Shown in pieces: positions 16,587-24,362 of a stretch of DNA of 52,911 nt (positions within the stretch are counted from its first letter, which is position 1; the number at the start of each line of letters is the position of its first letter). The translations under genes and the position numbers were made by a program. Origin of the DNA: Candidatus Moraniibacteriota bacterium (GTDB lineage Bacteria; Patescibacteriota; Minisyncoccia; Moranbacterales; UBA1568); assembly GCA_903854995.1 (NCBI GenBank), contig CAINXS010000073.1:1-52911 (forward strand). The letters run 5' to 3'. The notes beneath the pieces were generated by a model. That model was not told the origin of the DNA and ran no database searches. It saw nothing but the letters and a program-made list of their open reading frames with translations.

Positions 16587-17135
16587 ATGGCACGAAAAAG
16601 CCGTTCCCGCCTTCAGCGGGATCTGAGAAATGGGACTACCAAAAAAATGATCGTCGAGGCCGTGCGGGATTTTCCGCGAAAGTCGGGGTATGCGCATCCG
16701 ATGACCGTCTGGAAATATATCGCGGGTCTCTGCGTGTTTCATGGTACGTACCTGAAAATCGCATTCGTCACGGAAATCAGCGGTGCGGTGAAAAAGTATG
16801 TCGACAAGGAATTCTTCCCGGATGAGCGCGCGATGGGTGTTATCATGTTTCCAGAGGGCACATTCGGTCGGAAGGAGCACCATTACGAAATCAGCGCGCT
16901 ATGCCCCGACGTGATGGCATATCTCGAAGTCCGCGACCCGATCCGTGTGGCGGTTTATGAACACCTGTTCTATCGGTGTCATGAACGTTGGTTCGATGCC
17001 ATCGAAGCGGCATCCCGCGCGCTGATCGAACAGGAACGGACGAGACGGACGGACGAGACGCAAATCGTCGACATCGTCAGAAAGATCGAAACGGACGCAC
17101 TTAAGCGGGCATTTATCGCGAAAGCGAATGTATGA
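16587..17135 (+). CDS. Hypothetical protein
   Basis: A 182-residue protein. The start is fixed by AGGAGG 6 nt upstream of ATG and by the promoter position. It begins with a basic MARKSRSRLQRDL and continues as a mixed, mostly helical soluble protein (GAVKKYVDKEFFPDERAMGV, CPDVMAYLEVRDPIRVAVYE). I recognise no family. It has its own promoter and terminator and is one of several small autonomous genes between the wall genes and the IS element. Confidence 0.75.
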   Translation: MARKSRSRLQRDLRNGTTKKMIVEAVRDFPRKSGYAHPMTVWKYIAGLCVFHGTYLKIAFVTEISGAVKKYVDKEFFPDERAMGVIMFPEGTFGRKEHHYEISALCPDVMAYLEVRDPIRVAVYEHLFYRCHERWFDAIEAASRALIEQERTRRTDETQIVDIVRKIETDALKRAFIAKANV

Positions 17136-17169
17136 CGGGAGCATCTTTATGATACTCCCGTTCGTTTTA
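17135..17169 (+). terminator. Rho-independent terminator
   Basis: ACGGGAG pairs with CTCCCGT over a 13-nt loop, then TCGTTTTA. It overlaps the last base of the stop codon of the upstream gene. Confidence 0.75.
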
Positions 17170-17228
17170 TGAACTCGGTCCGTTTTCCAATCAGTCGCCG
17201 AGGCGTTTTCGAGGAGTGAGCTGAGAAA

Positions 17229-17264
17229 CAAAAAAGCCAGTCCCGTGAACTGAAATGGGACTGG
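17229..17264 (-). terminator. Rho-independent terminator of the 17297-17608 gene
   Basis: On the minus strand CCAGTCCC pairs with GGGACTGG around a 12-nt loop, then TTTTTTG. Confidence 0.88.
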
Positions 17265-17296
17265 CAAAAGGTTTCGAGGCGTCGCGTATCGCGGAT

Positions 17297-17608
17297 TTAT
17301 TCTTTTGCGTTCGGCATAACGAACGATACGACCAGTAAAAAGCCACTTACGTTGGTTACCAATGTGGCCTCGCCGACCAGGATGATCTGGTCTTCTGGTA
17401 ACGTGGAAAACTTCTCCGATAGCTCCTTGGCAATGAGGGGGCGCAGGAAGGCATCCCTCTCAAGATCGAGCCTCTTAGGGCCTTCCGCATTATCCCCGAA
17501 GCTGGTCAGACGCTTCGCTTGTTCGGGGTTCAGGTGGACGGTAACGATTGAAGCGGACCCCTTGTTATTACGGGGATCGGTCAAAATTTTCGAAGAATTG
17601 ATTGGCAT
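17297..17608 (-). CDS. Hypothetical protein
   Basis: A 103-residue soluble protein, MPINSSKILTDPRNNKGSAS at the start and GFLLVVSFVMPNAKE at the end. Two beta-rich segments (SIVTVHLNPEQAKRL and QIILVGEATLVTNVSGFLLV) flank a charged helical part. GGAGG lies 6 nt upstream of the ATG. A near-consensus promoter and an intrinsic terminator bracket it, so it is expressed alone. No family recognised; the IS30 element starts about 17 bp upstream of its -35 box. Confidence 0.72.
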   Translation of the reverse strand: MPINSSKILTDPRNNKGSASIVTVHLNPEQAKRLTSFGDNAEGPKRLDLERDAFLRPLIAKELSEKFSTLPEDQIILVGEATLVTNVSGFLLVVSFVMPNAKE

Positions 17609-17672
17609 GTGGCCTCCATTGGTTATGATGGTTGTTAAATTAATCGGACTGCAGGGACTTCGGTCTCTAGGC

Positions 17673-17701
17673 TGTATATCGTTTCACGTCGGTTTTGTCA
17701 A
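17673..17701 (-). promoter_or_regulatory. Promoter (TTGACA-17-TATACA)
   Basis: Consensus -35, 17-nt spacer and TATACA on the minus strand, about 60 nt upstream of the 17297-17608 start codon. Confidence 0.85.
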
Positions 17702-17717
17702 CCCCCTGTACCCCACC

Positions 17718-18814
17718 TTCAACAATTAATTGCAACGCTTCCGTCTGATACGATAAAACGTACTAACGAAGCGTCATATGAAGCGAAAAGGACGGGAAGG
17801 CTGGAAACGGCTCTCCCTCGACGAACGGATACGGATCGAGATCCGATACCGGGACGGGTGGAGTCTCGGAAAGATCGCCGAAGAACTTGGAAACGGAAGG
17901 ACGAAGGGTACGGTATTCCGGGAGATACGGGGAAGACCGAGAAAGGGTCGTGGCCGATACGACGCGAGACGGTCCCATGCGGAAGCCATGGAACGAAGGA
18001 AGGGAAAGCGGGGTGAACGACTCAAAAACGATATCGTCCGTACATACGTGACGGAGAAGCTCAAGGAAGGGTGGTCTCCGGAGCAGATTCATCTCCGTCT
18101 TCCCATCGATCATCCCGGAGAATCCGTCTCGCATGAGGCAATCTATCAGTATGTCTATGCGCAGATACACCGGGGCGGGAACGGGTCCGTGAAGCCGGGG
18201 TGCGAGGACCTCCGTCCCTTCCTCGCCAGACGGCACAAGCGAAGAGCGAAAAAGGGCTTCCGAAAGGAAAGAAAGGCGGAGAAGGCCACTTCCATGCCCT
18301 CAATCGAGGCTCGGCCGGAAACCGTCTCGCTCCGAAAGGAGATCGGGCACTGGGAGGACGACTGCATCGTCTCACGGCAGAGCAGGGACCGGCTGAAGAC
18401 GGTCAACGAGCGGGTCTCGGGAATCGTCCTTATCGGGAAAATGGGAGACGGAAGCATCGGATCGTCGAATGGTTCGGTCATCGGTCGGCTCAGAGAGGTT
18501 CCGAAGCGGTATCGAAAAACACTCACCCGTGACCGTGGCAGCGAGAATCTCGGCTGGAAGGAACTGGAAAAGGCGCTCGGTATCTCCTGCTATTTCGCCC
18601 ATCCATACAGCTCGTATGAGCGCGGAAGCAATGAGAATCTCAACGGACTCATCCGGAGATACTACCCGAAGAAGACCGACTTCTCGAAGGTCTCCGACGA
18701 GGATATACGAAGGGTCGAGTCTCTGCTCAACTCCCGTCCGAGGAAACGACATGGCGGGAAGACCCCGTACGAGGTATTCTATGAACGGACAGGGGGTTGC
18801 ATTAGATTGTTGAA
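17718..18814 (+). mobile_element. IS30-family insertion sequence
   Basis: About 1.1 kb bounded by imperfect inverted repeats: TTCAACAATTAATTGCAAC at 17718-17736 and GTTGCATTAGATTGTTGAA at 18796-18814 (16 of 19 positions match). It encodes one transposase. A short target duplication, expected for IS30, was not obvious. Confidence 0.82.
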
Positions 18815-18899
18815 TGTACCCATCATCACAACGAGCTGGATCAACCATCGTTGTTCGAAAAACTCATCTAATCCGACTACTGACGCCCTGCCGGCGTAG
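17778..18899 (+). CDS. IS30-family transposase, reading frame altered at the 3' end
   Basis: A 373-residue frame. The N-terminal helix-turn-helix is WKRLSLDERIRIEIRYRDGW and the following GRTKGTVFREIR. DDE residues lie in GHWEDDCIV, TLTRDRGSEN and NENLNGLIRRYYPK, all typical of IS30. The frame runs 85 bp past the right inverted repeat. In the neighbouring frame the end would read TGVALDC and stop in the TGA of the inverted repeat, a typical IS30 C-terminus. Removing one G from the run of five at 18792-18796 would restore this, so a one-base insertion or sequencing error is likely. The catalytic core is intact. Confidence 0.88.
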   Translation: MKRKGREGWKRLSLDERIRIEIRYRDGWSLGKIAEELGNGRTKGTVFREIRGRPRKGRGRYDARRSHAEAMERRKGKRGERLKNDIVRTYVTEKLKEGWSPEQIHLRLPIDHPGESVSHEAIYQYVYAQIHRGGNGSVKPGCEDLRPFLARRHKRRAKKGFRKERKAEKATSMPSIEARPETVSLRKEIGHWEDDCIVSRQSRDRLKTVNERVSGIVLIGKMGDGSIGSSNGSVIGRLREVPKRYRKTLTRDRGSENLGWKELEKALGISCYFAHPYSSYERGSNENLNGLIRRYYPKKTDFSKVSDEDIRRVESLLNSRPRKRHGGKTPYEVFYERTGGCIRLLNVPIITTSWINHRCSKNSSNPTTDALPA

Positions 18900-18914
18900 C
18901 CGGCAAGTACAAAG

Positions 18915-18936
18915 CCACCGGACCTCAGTCCGGTGG
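18915..18936. other. Strong hairpin downstream of IS30
   Basis: CCACCGGAC, loop CTCA, GTCCGGTGG: a perfect 9-bp stem without a T-run. A second hairpin TGCCGGC-GTA-GCCGGCA lies just before it at about 18889-18905. Together they may insulate the IS from downstream genes. Confidence 0.5.
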
Positions 18937-18949
18937 TCGGTTACTGCGC

Positions 18950-19107
18950 AACTGAAGATCGTAGACGAGAAGATCGAATGGGCGAATGGAAAGATCGAGC
19001 GAGGGGAGTGGAAACATGGCGGGGAGCTTCCTCCGGAGGATACGGAATCGCTTATGGGTGAGTTCGGCGATATTCCTGATTTTTTCGGAAGCGGTGCCCG
19101 AGTTTAG
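18950..19107 (+). pseudogene. Possible gene remnant truncated at its 5' end near the IS30 insertion
   Basis: The frame reading LKIVDEKIEWANGKIERGEW, then GELPPEDTESLMGEFGDIPD and ending FFGSGARV has a protein-like acidic composition and good codon use, but no start codon with a ribosome binding site after the hairpins. It could be the 3' end of a gene disrupted by the IS30 insertion or by the hairpin element. It overlaps the start of the ORF at 19016 in another frame, and both cannot easily be real. Confidence 0.3.
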
Positions 19108-19279
19108 CCGCGGATTCGGGCACGTGGAAGGCGGCATCCGAAGACCGATTTTGCGGCGTGAGAGCCGCGGAGACGGCCAGGTGATGCCAGTTCCGGATCT
19201 TGCGGAAAGCGATCAGAAAGTCGGATTCGGACACCCGAGAGCGGGCAAGGTCGATTCGGATTTCATGCCGCAAGACTGA
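19016..19279 (+). CDS. Possible small secreted protein
   Basis: An 87-residue frame beginning MAGSFLRRIRNRLWVSSAIF, with a basic N-terminus and a hydrophobic stretch (LWVSSAIFLIF) like a signal peptide, then a polar tail. GAGGGGAG lies 7 nt before the ATG, and a terminator hairpin follows 20 bp after the stop. The remainder of the region 18815-19402 has no better candidate. It overlaps another plausible frame (18950-19107) by 92 bp, so confidence is low. Confidence 0.35.
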   Translation: MAGSFLRRIRNRLWVSSAIFLIFSEAVPEFSRGFGHVEGGIRRPILRRESRGDGQVMPVPDLAESDQKVGFGHPRAGKVDSDFMPQD

Positions 19280-19295
19280 CGGTGTGTTGTTGAAT

Positions 19296-19321
19296 AAACG
19301 GACCCGTACGGGTCCGTTTTC
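19296..19321. terminator. Terminator hairpin
   Basis: ACGGACCCGTACGGGTCCGT is a perfect palindrome followed by TTTC on the plus strand. It sits between the small ORF at 19016 and the converging DUF212 gene. Confidence 0.6.
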
Positions 19322-19402
19322 GTATCCGCCGACTCGTGGCGTGAGGACGGCGGTAGAGACGGGGCATACCCCGTCTCTGCGTGTCGAGAAGATGGTAATG
19401 CG

Positions 19403-19840
19403 TCACAGGGTCGCAGCCAGCAGGAGGGTCGCGATGAGACCGATGAGACCTCCGACAATGACTTCGCTGACACGGTGGCCGACGCGTTCCTTGAGGCGGG
19501 GAAACTTGCTCTCGTCTATGTCGAGCTGTTGGACGAGCATGTTGAGGTATCGGCCCTGATCGCCGAGGTACATACGGATACGCGCCGCATCGTCGACGAG
19601 GACGAACGCGAGCGCCGCGGCGACGGCGAAAGATCCGGAGGTCACTCCCTCGTACCACCCGACGCTGACCGCAAGCGAGACCGCGAATGCGGTGTGTGCC
19701 GACGGCATGTGGCCGTGTGTGAACATGTACTCCGGCTTCCATCCGTGTTTCATGGTGAATATGGCGAATTTGACGAGTTGGGTTCCGAGGCCGACGGTGA
19801 TTGGTACGAGGAAGACGAGGTACGGGCGGATTGCGTCCAT
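19403..19840 (-). CDS. Divergent PAP2 family protein (DUF212)
   Basis: A 145-residue membrane protein with about four helices: PYLVFLVPITVGLGTQLVKF, the FAVSLAVSVGWY region, SFAVAAALAFVLV and VIVGGLIGLIATLLLA. The family signature GHMPSAHTAFAVSLA is complete and VDDAARIRMYLGDQGRYLN follows. DUF212 proteins are distant relatives of PAP2 phosphatases; the enzymatic role is unproven, and lipid or undecaprenyl phosphate handling is only an inference. An extended -10 TGCTATAAT lies about 30 nt upstream. Confidence 0.9.
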   Translation of the reverse strand: MDAIRPYLVFLVPITVGLGTQLVKFAIFTMKHGWKPEYMFTHGHMPSAHTAFAVSLAVSVGWYEGVTSGSFAVAAALAFVLVDDAARIRMYLGDQGRYLNMLVQQLDIDESKFPRLKERVGHRVSEVIVGGLIGLIATLLLAATL

Positions 19841-19869
19841 AGGAACAGACGTTATGTTGGTACGGAATT

Positions 19870-19878
19870 ATTATAGCA
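19870..19878 (-). promoter_or_regulatory. Extended -10 promoter (TGCTATAAT) of the DUF212 gene
   Basis: TTCATGCTATAAT on the minus strand; the same 13-mer occurs upstream of the SDR gene at 47424. No -35. Confidence 0.65.
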
Positions 19879-19908
19879 TGAAGGACGCTTTCTCCGTCTT
19901 GGGCGGCG

Positions 19909-19917
19909 TGGTACACT
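19909..19917 (+). promoter_or_regulatory. Extended -10 promoter (TGGTACACT) of the helicase gene
   Basis: GCGTGGTACACTGGAGG about 37 nt before the helicase ATG, resembling GCGTGGTATACTGG at 15680. Confidence 0.45.
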
Positions 19918-19953
19918 GGAGGAGTTATCCTGCAAATAAAGCGATTTTACGGT

Positions 19954-22245
19954 ATGGAATTCTGGGAGAAGGGACTGAATCCGGAACAGAAGAAAGCCGT
20001 CCTTCAAACTGAGGGGCCGGTACTTATCCTGGCCGGGGCGGGATCGGGAAAAACGAAGACGCTCACGCACCGTATCGCCTATCTGATCGCGGAAAAGCGG
20101 GTCGCGCCGGGGAATATCCTGGCGGTCACGTTTACGAACAAGGCCGCCGGGGAGATGCAGGACCGTATCGAGAGCCTGCTGGCCAGCGCCGCCGATGAAA
20201 GTCGGACGCCGATCGCGTTTCGCGGGTTTCCGCATATCGGGACATTTCATGCCATTTCGGCCAAGATACTTCGGAACGACATAGGAACGCTCGGAATCGA
20301 TCCGCGCTTCAACATACTCGATGCGGACGATCAGATCGGTATCGTGCGGACGGCGATGAAAGAGCTTGAGATCGATGCGGATCAGGTGAAGCCGCGTTCC
20401 GTCCTCGAGGCGATATCGCGCGCCAAGAGCGATTCGCTCGACGACGAGAGTTATGCGTCCCGTGCGACGGGTTATTACGAGGAGCTGGTCGCCAAGGTAT
20501 TCCGACGATATCAGGAGGAATTACGCAAGACGCAGAGTCTTGATTTCGATGACCTTCTTCGACTGGTCGTGAAGTTGTTCCGGACGTCGCCCGAAACGCT
20601 TGAGCGGTATCAGAACCTGTTCCGATATATCCTTGTCGACGAGTATCAGGATACGAACCCTCTGCAGTACGAGTTGATCCGACTGCTCGCGATGAAGCGG
20701 CGGAACCTGTTCGTCATCGGTGACGACTATCAGTCCATCTATCGGTGGCGGCAGGCGGATATCCGCAATATCCTCGAGTTCGAACGGGACTATCCGGAGG
20801 CCGAGGTCATCATGCTGGAGCGGAACTACCGTTCGACACAGATCATTCTCGATGCGGCCGGAAGCGTTATTGCGAAGAATCGAAGTCAGCGAGAAAAGAA
20901 GCTGTGGACCGAATCGAAAGAAGGGGAGCTTATCACCGCGCGGACACTTCGGGACGAGGCGGAAGAGGCGGAGTTCGTCGCGCGGAACGTGACTTCGAAG
21001 GTGAAAGACGGGCGTCGATTCGGCGATTTCGCCGTTCTTTATCGCACGAACGCGCAATCCCGGGTGCTCGAGGAGGCGTTTCTCCGTTATTCGATACGGT
21101 ATCGGATCGTGGGCGGCCTCAAATTCTATCAGCGCAAGGAAGTGAAGGACGTCATCGCGTATGCGAGACTTCTGATGAATCCCCATGATCGGCTTGCACT
21201 CGAACGGGTCATCAATGAGCCGAAGCGGACCATCGGAGACGTGACGCTCGGTAAATGGTCGGCGTTTGCGGAGTCGCGCGGAGAGGATCCGCTGAAAGCC
21301 GCGGAATCGCTTACGGCGGCGGAAAGCGGCATACCCGAGAAGAAAATCCTGATTATCAAAAAATTCGCGTCTTTTCTGTCGAAACTCGGTCGGGATGCTG
21401 AAAAGGTGGACGCCGATATGAAGTTTTCGACTCTTCTTGTGAGTCTGGCAACGGATTCGGGGTATCTCGCCTCACTGAATGACGGAACGGCCGAAGGAGA
21501 GGATCGTGAACAGAACGTTCGGGAACTGTTCGGGGTCGCCAAGAAATTCGACGACCGTCCTGTGCGGGAGGCACTCCTTTCGTTTCTCGAGGACGTCGCG
21601 CTTTCTTCCGATACCGATTCGATCGATGGCACGGCCGATTCGGTTCATCTTATGACGTTGCATAGCTCAAAGGGGCTTGAGTTTCCGATTGTCTTTCTGG
21701 TCGGACTCGAGGAGGGCGTCTTCCCTCATTCGCGGAGCGCGTTTTCCGAAGAGGACCTCGAGGAAGAACGACGGCTCATGTATGTCGGTCTTACCCGAGC
21801 CAAGGAAAAACTCTATCTGCTTTCGGCGGAGACACGTATGCTGTTCGGGTCCACGAGCGTCAATCCGCCGTCGCGGTTCGTGTCCGAGATCCCGACGCAT
21901 CTGGTCGAGGAGGCGATCGTCGAGGAAGGCTCGTCGTTTCTGTCCGCGATGTCGCGGCCGAAGCGTTCCCGATACGGTAATTCCGCGCTGTTCGCGAAGC
22001 GCTCCGGTGCGAAGAAACATTCATTCGATATTCCGAAAAATACGGACCTACCGGCACCCAAGCATTCGTCGAGCAAAACGAAACAGGCCAAAGAAACCGA
22101 TCTCCGGCCGGGAGACAGCGTCGAACATCCCGATTTCGGCGGGGGTGTCGTCGTGGCGATCGCGGGAACGATCGCAACCGTGGCGTTCCGCAAGGCCGGC
22201 GTAAAAAAACTCATGCTCGGTACGGCCCCGTTACGGAAAGTGTAG
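19954..22245 (+). CDS. pcrA: ATP-dependent 3'-5' DNA helicase, UvrD/PcrA type
   Basis: A 763-residue SF1A helicase for nucleotide excision and mismatch repair and for removing stalled complexes. All motifs are visible: Q motif LNPEQKKAV, Walker A AGAGSGKT (27-34), Ia TFTNKAAGEM, II LVDEYQDTN, III IGDDYQSIYRWRQAD, IV LERNYRSTQIIL, V LMTLHSSKGLEFPIVFLVGL, VI EERRLMYVGLTRAKEKLYLL. The last 50 residues (PGDSVEHPDFGGGVVVAI) form the Tudor-like tail of PcrA. uvrD is an equally valid name. It converges with nadM with only 6 bp between stop codons. Confidence 0.96.
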   Translation: MEFWEKGLNPEQKKAVLQTEGPVLILAGAGSGKTKTLTHRIAYLIAEKRVAPGNILAVTFTNKAAGEMQDRIESLLASAADESRTPIAFRGFPHIGTFHAISAKILRNDIGTLGIDPRFNILDADDQIGIVRTAMKELEIDADQVKPRSVLEAISRAKSDSLDDESYASRATGYYEELVAKVFRRYQEELRKTQSLDFDDLLRLVVKLFRTSPETLERYQNLFRYILVDEYQDTNPLQYELIRLLAMKRRNLFVIGDDYQSIYRWRQADIRNILEFERDYPEAEVIMLERNYRSTQIILDAAGSVIAKNRSQREKKLWTESKEGELITARTLRDEAEEAEFVARNVTSKVKDGRRFGDFAVLYRTNAQSRVLEEAFLRYSIRYRIVGGLKFYQRKEVKDVIAYARLLMNPHDRLALERVINEPKRTIGDVTLGKWSAFAESRGEDPLKAAESLTAAESGIPEKKILIIKKFASFLSKLGRDAEKVDADMKFSTLLVSLATDSGYLASLNDGTAEGEDREQNVRELFGVAKKFDDRPVREALLSFLEDVALSSDTDSIDGTADSVHLMTLHSSKGLEFPIVFLVGLEEGVFPHSRSAFSEEDLEEERRLMYVGLTRAKEKLYLLSAETRMLFGSTSVNPPSRFVSEIPTHLVEEAIVEEGSSFLSAMSRPKRSRYGNSALFAKRSGAKKHSFDIPKNTDLPAPKHSSSKTKQAKETDLRPGDSVEHPDFGGGVVVAIAGTIATVAFRKAGVKKLMLGTAPLRKV

Positions 22246-22251
22246 GCCGTA

Positions 22252-23148
22252 TCAGTCGGTGGTCTCCTCTAAAAAGGAAACGAGGCTTTTTGACAGTGGA
22301 AGATGACCGGGGAGAATGACCGATAGGATCGTCTCGACCGGTATCCAGCGGACTTCGTCGAGATCGTCTCCGGCCGCTTCTTTTCCGCTTACGAATTCGG
22401 CCGCGAAGAAGGCGGTCATGACTTTGTCGTCCTCGAATCGATACCGTTCGTCCGGAATGCGGAAGGAACCCAGATACCGAGTACTTTCACATCGGATTTC
22501 ACCCGCTTCTTCGCGAAGTTCGCGAAGGGCGGCCGATTCGAGCGACTCGTCTGCCGCGTCGACGAAGCCGCCGATGAACCGGTACCGGTCGCCGTCGCTT
22601 CGTTTTCGCCCGAGGAGGACATGTTTATCGGAGTAACGTATTGGGGCGATGTCGATCGCCTGATAGGAGAGGGCGGGGCGGAGTGATTGCGCGTGGATGA
22701 GGCCGGCGCGGAATCGGTGATTTTCGGTGTCGGATTCCGAGAGGTGCGCCCTGATATCCGTACCGGAAGGTGCCGGAATGGCGGGAACGAACTTAGTCGG
22801 AAACGACCCTTCGTAAAACGGGATGAAACTGTCGCGCGAACCGTACAGGACTGCGGAATGGTTCGGGAAGAGACTCGTAACAACCTGATCGATATCTTCC
22901 GACCAGCCGCGGTTCGACGGCTGATCCCGCGTTTCGAGAATGACCGCCTCGGGGTACGTTTCGCGGATCATCCGTTCACGCACGGAAAACGGAAGAGGGT
23001 TGCGTGCCGATGGCAGGGCTTTGGTGGTGCCGATCAGAATAAGGATGGCGTCGTTTTCGGACAGTGCGGTATCGATGAGATGACGGTGTCCGTCGTGCAG
23101 TTCGGGAACTTGGAATCGGCCGATGACGACGGCAAGTCGCTTGTTCAT
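22252..23148 (-). CDS. Bifunctional NMN adenylyltransferase (NadM-type) / Nudix hydrolase
   Basis: A 298-residue fusion. Residues 1-165 are a nucleotidyltransferase: VVIGRFQVPELHDGHRHLI with the HxGH motif as HDGH, and SGTDIR in place of ISSTxxR. Residues about 185-298 are a Nudix domain with a complete box, GGFVDAADESLESAALRELR-EEAGE. This pairing is known from Synechocystis slr0787 and Francisella NadM-Nudix, where NMN is converted to NAD and the Nudix half hydrolyses ADP-ribose. In a biosynthesis-poor cell this indicates NAD salvage from NMN. The start at 23148 replaces an overlong ORF. It lies 34 bp behind the recombinase gene, probably co-transcribed. Confidence 0.92.
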   Translation of the reverse strand: MNKRLAVVIGRFQVPELHDGHRHLIDTALSENDAILILIGTTKALPSARNPLPFSVRERMIRETYPEAVILETRDQPSNRGWSEDIDQVVTSLFPNHSAVLYGSRDSFIPFYEGSFPTKFVPAIPAPSGTDIRAHLSESDTENHRFRAGLIHAQSLRPALSYQAIDIAPIRYSDKHVLLGRKRSDGDRYRFIGGFVDAADESLESAALRELREEAGEIRCESTRYLGSFRIPDERYRFEDDKVMTAFFAAEFVSGKEAAGDDLDEVRWIPVETILSVILPGHLPLSKSLVSFLEETTD

Positions 23149-23182
23149 AGGTGTCGTGAAACAATTTCTCCTGATATAGGGA

Positions 23183-24154
23183 CTACCGTCCGCCCTTCTT
23201 TTTCTTCGCGTGGAAGGCCTCGTGGATTTCTCGGAGGTGCTCGTTGGTGACGTGGGTGTATATCTGGGTCGTCGTGATGGACGCGTGCCCGAGCATGGCC
23301 TGTACCGACCGGATATCCGCGCCGTTTTGGAGGAGGTCGGTCGCGAACGAGTGACGAAGGGTGTGTGGGTGCACGTCTTTGACGATACCTGCCTTGGCGG
23401 CATAGCGCTTTACGAGCCGTTGCACGCTCCGCTCGGTGAGCCGGATATCGGTCGATCCCCGTTCGCGGACGAAGCCTTTCTTTGATACGGGTATGGCGAT
23501 GAAGAGTGCCGGATCCATATCACTCCGTTTCTCAAGGTACCGATATAGGGCATCCCGCGCGTCAGAGGACAGGAAGACGACCCGGAGCTTGGAACCCTTG
23601 CCGCGTACGCTGAATTCGCCTTTCTTCAGATTGACCGAGTCACGATCGAGCGAAGTGAGCTCGGAAACGCGAAGGCCTGCCGAAAAAAGCAATTCGAGAA
23701 TGGCGCGATCGCGGAGGACTCGGAGCGATGTGCCGGAAGCCGCCGCGATGAGGCGCTCGACCTCGTCGAGCTCCAGGAAATCCACCTGACGTGTCGGGGT
23801 CTTGCCGACCTCGATCTTTTCCGAAGGCACGGTCGCGACGTCCTCTTTGGACAGGTATTTCAGGAATGAACGCAAAACGACGACGTGATAGGTCTGAGTC
23901 GATTTTCGAAGCGGCTCACCGCTTTGTGACGTTTCCCGGTTGAGACGAATGCGGTATTCCCGGACACGCTGAATCGTTATGTCTTCCGGCTCTCGTATGC
24001 CGGCCATGGTAAAAAACTTCTCCAACGAGCGCTCGTAGCTGTCGATAGTGCGCGGGGAGCGGTCAAGCTCGATCTCGAGGTGTTCCAGGAACCTCCGCAT
24101 CAGTAAATGTATCGAATCCGTTATCCCGGCCTTTTTCGTTGGGTTCGTATTCAT
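23183..24154 (-). CDS. Tyrosine recombinase, XerC/XerD type
   Basis: A 323-residue site-specific recombinase, likely for chromosome dimer resolution. The N-terminal SAM-like domain covers 10-100 (MRRFLEHLEIELDRSPRTID). Catalytic residues are R in SAGLRVSELTSL, K in RGKGSKLRVV, HxxR in HPHTLRHSFATDL, H in LGHASITTTQIY and the nucleophile Y in QIYTHV. I chose the ATG at 24154, not 24169, because a TATAAT box occupies 24161-24166 and would remove the first ATG from the transcript. It heads an operon with the NadM-Nudix gene. Confidence 0.93.
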   Translation of the reverse strand: MNTNPTKKAGITDSIHLLMRRFLEHLEIELDRSPRTIDSYERSLEKFFTMAGIREPEDITIQRVREYRIRLNRETSQSGEPLRKSTQTYHVVVLRSFLKYLSKEDVATVPSEKIEVGKTPTRQVDFLELDEVERLIAAASGTSLRVLRDRAILELLFSAGLRVSELTSLDRDSVNLKKGEFSVRGKGSKLRVVFLSSDARDALYRYLEKRSDMDPALFIAIPVSKKGFVRERGSTDIRLTERSVQRLVKRYAAKAGIVKDVHPHTLRHSFATDLLQNGADIRSVQAMLGHASITTTQIYTHVTNEHLREIHEAFHAKKKKGGR

Positions 24155-24160
24155 AATCTC

Positions 24161-24166
24161 ATTATA
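24161..24166 (-). promoter_or_regulatory. -10 box TATAAT, probable leaderless promoter of the recombinase
   Basis: TATAAT, then GAGATT, then ATG of the recombinase. The 6-nt gap places the transcription start at the start codon. -35 similarity is poor. Confidence 0.55.
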
Positions 24167-24282
24167 CATGCTTCATCCGGATACCGTTCATCCCTTGTTC
24201 AGGCGTTTTGTGTTTTCGAGAATCACCAGTGCAATTTTGGCTTATATAAGGTATGAAATGCAGTATTATAGCAGGAAAATCG

Positions 24283-24311
24283 TTGACACGGCGGGTCATT
24301 CCGGATATACT
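24283..24311 (+). promoter_or_regulatory. Promoter (TTGACA-17-TATACT) of the LysM-CHAP gene
   Basis: Consensus -35, 17-nt spacer and TATACT. The predicted start near 24318 lies 24 nt before ATG 24342. Confidence 0.88.
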
Positions 24312-24335
24312 GCCCCCTGTAAGTATTCAAGGCGG

Positions 24336-24362
24336 AAGCCGATGGCACTGACGGCTTTTTTT
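24336..24362 (+). terminator. Hairpin plus T7 tract overlapping the start of the LysM-CHAP gene
   Basis: AAGCCG pairs with CGGCTT over a 10-nt loop, followed by a run of seven T. It looks like a weak intrinsic terminator or attenuator, yet also encodes the likely N-terminus MALTAF, so it may be coincidental. Confidence 0.35.

Noticed and set aside
17700-18798. AACCCCCTGT / ACAGGGGGTT as terminal inverted repeats of the IS
   Set aside because: One copy lies outside and the other inside the better-matching TTCAACAAT repeats, and the transposase layout fits the latter.
24283-24362. c-di-AMP (ydaO-type) riboswitch before the wall hydrolase
   Set aside because: The predicted leader between promoter and hairpin is only about 18 nt, far too short for that class.
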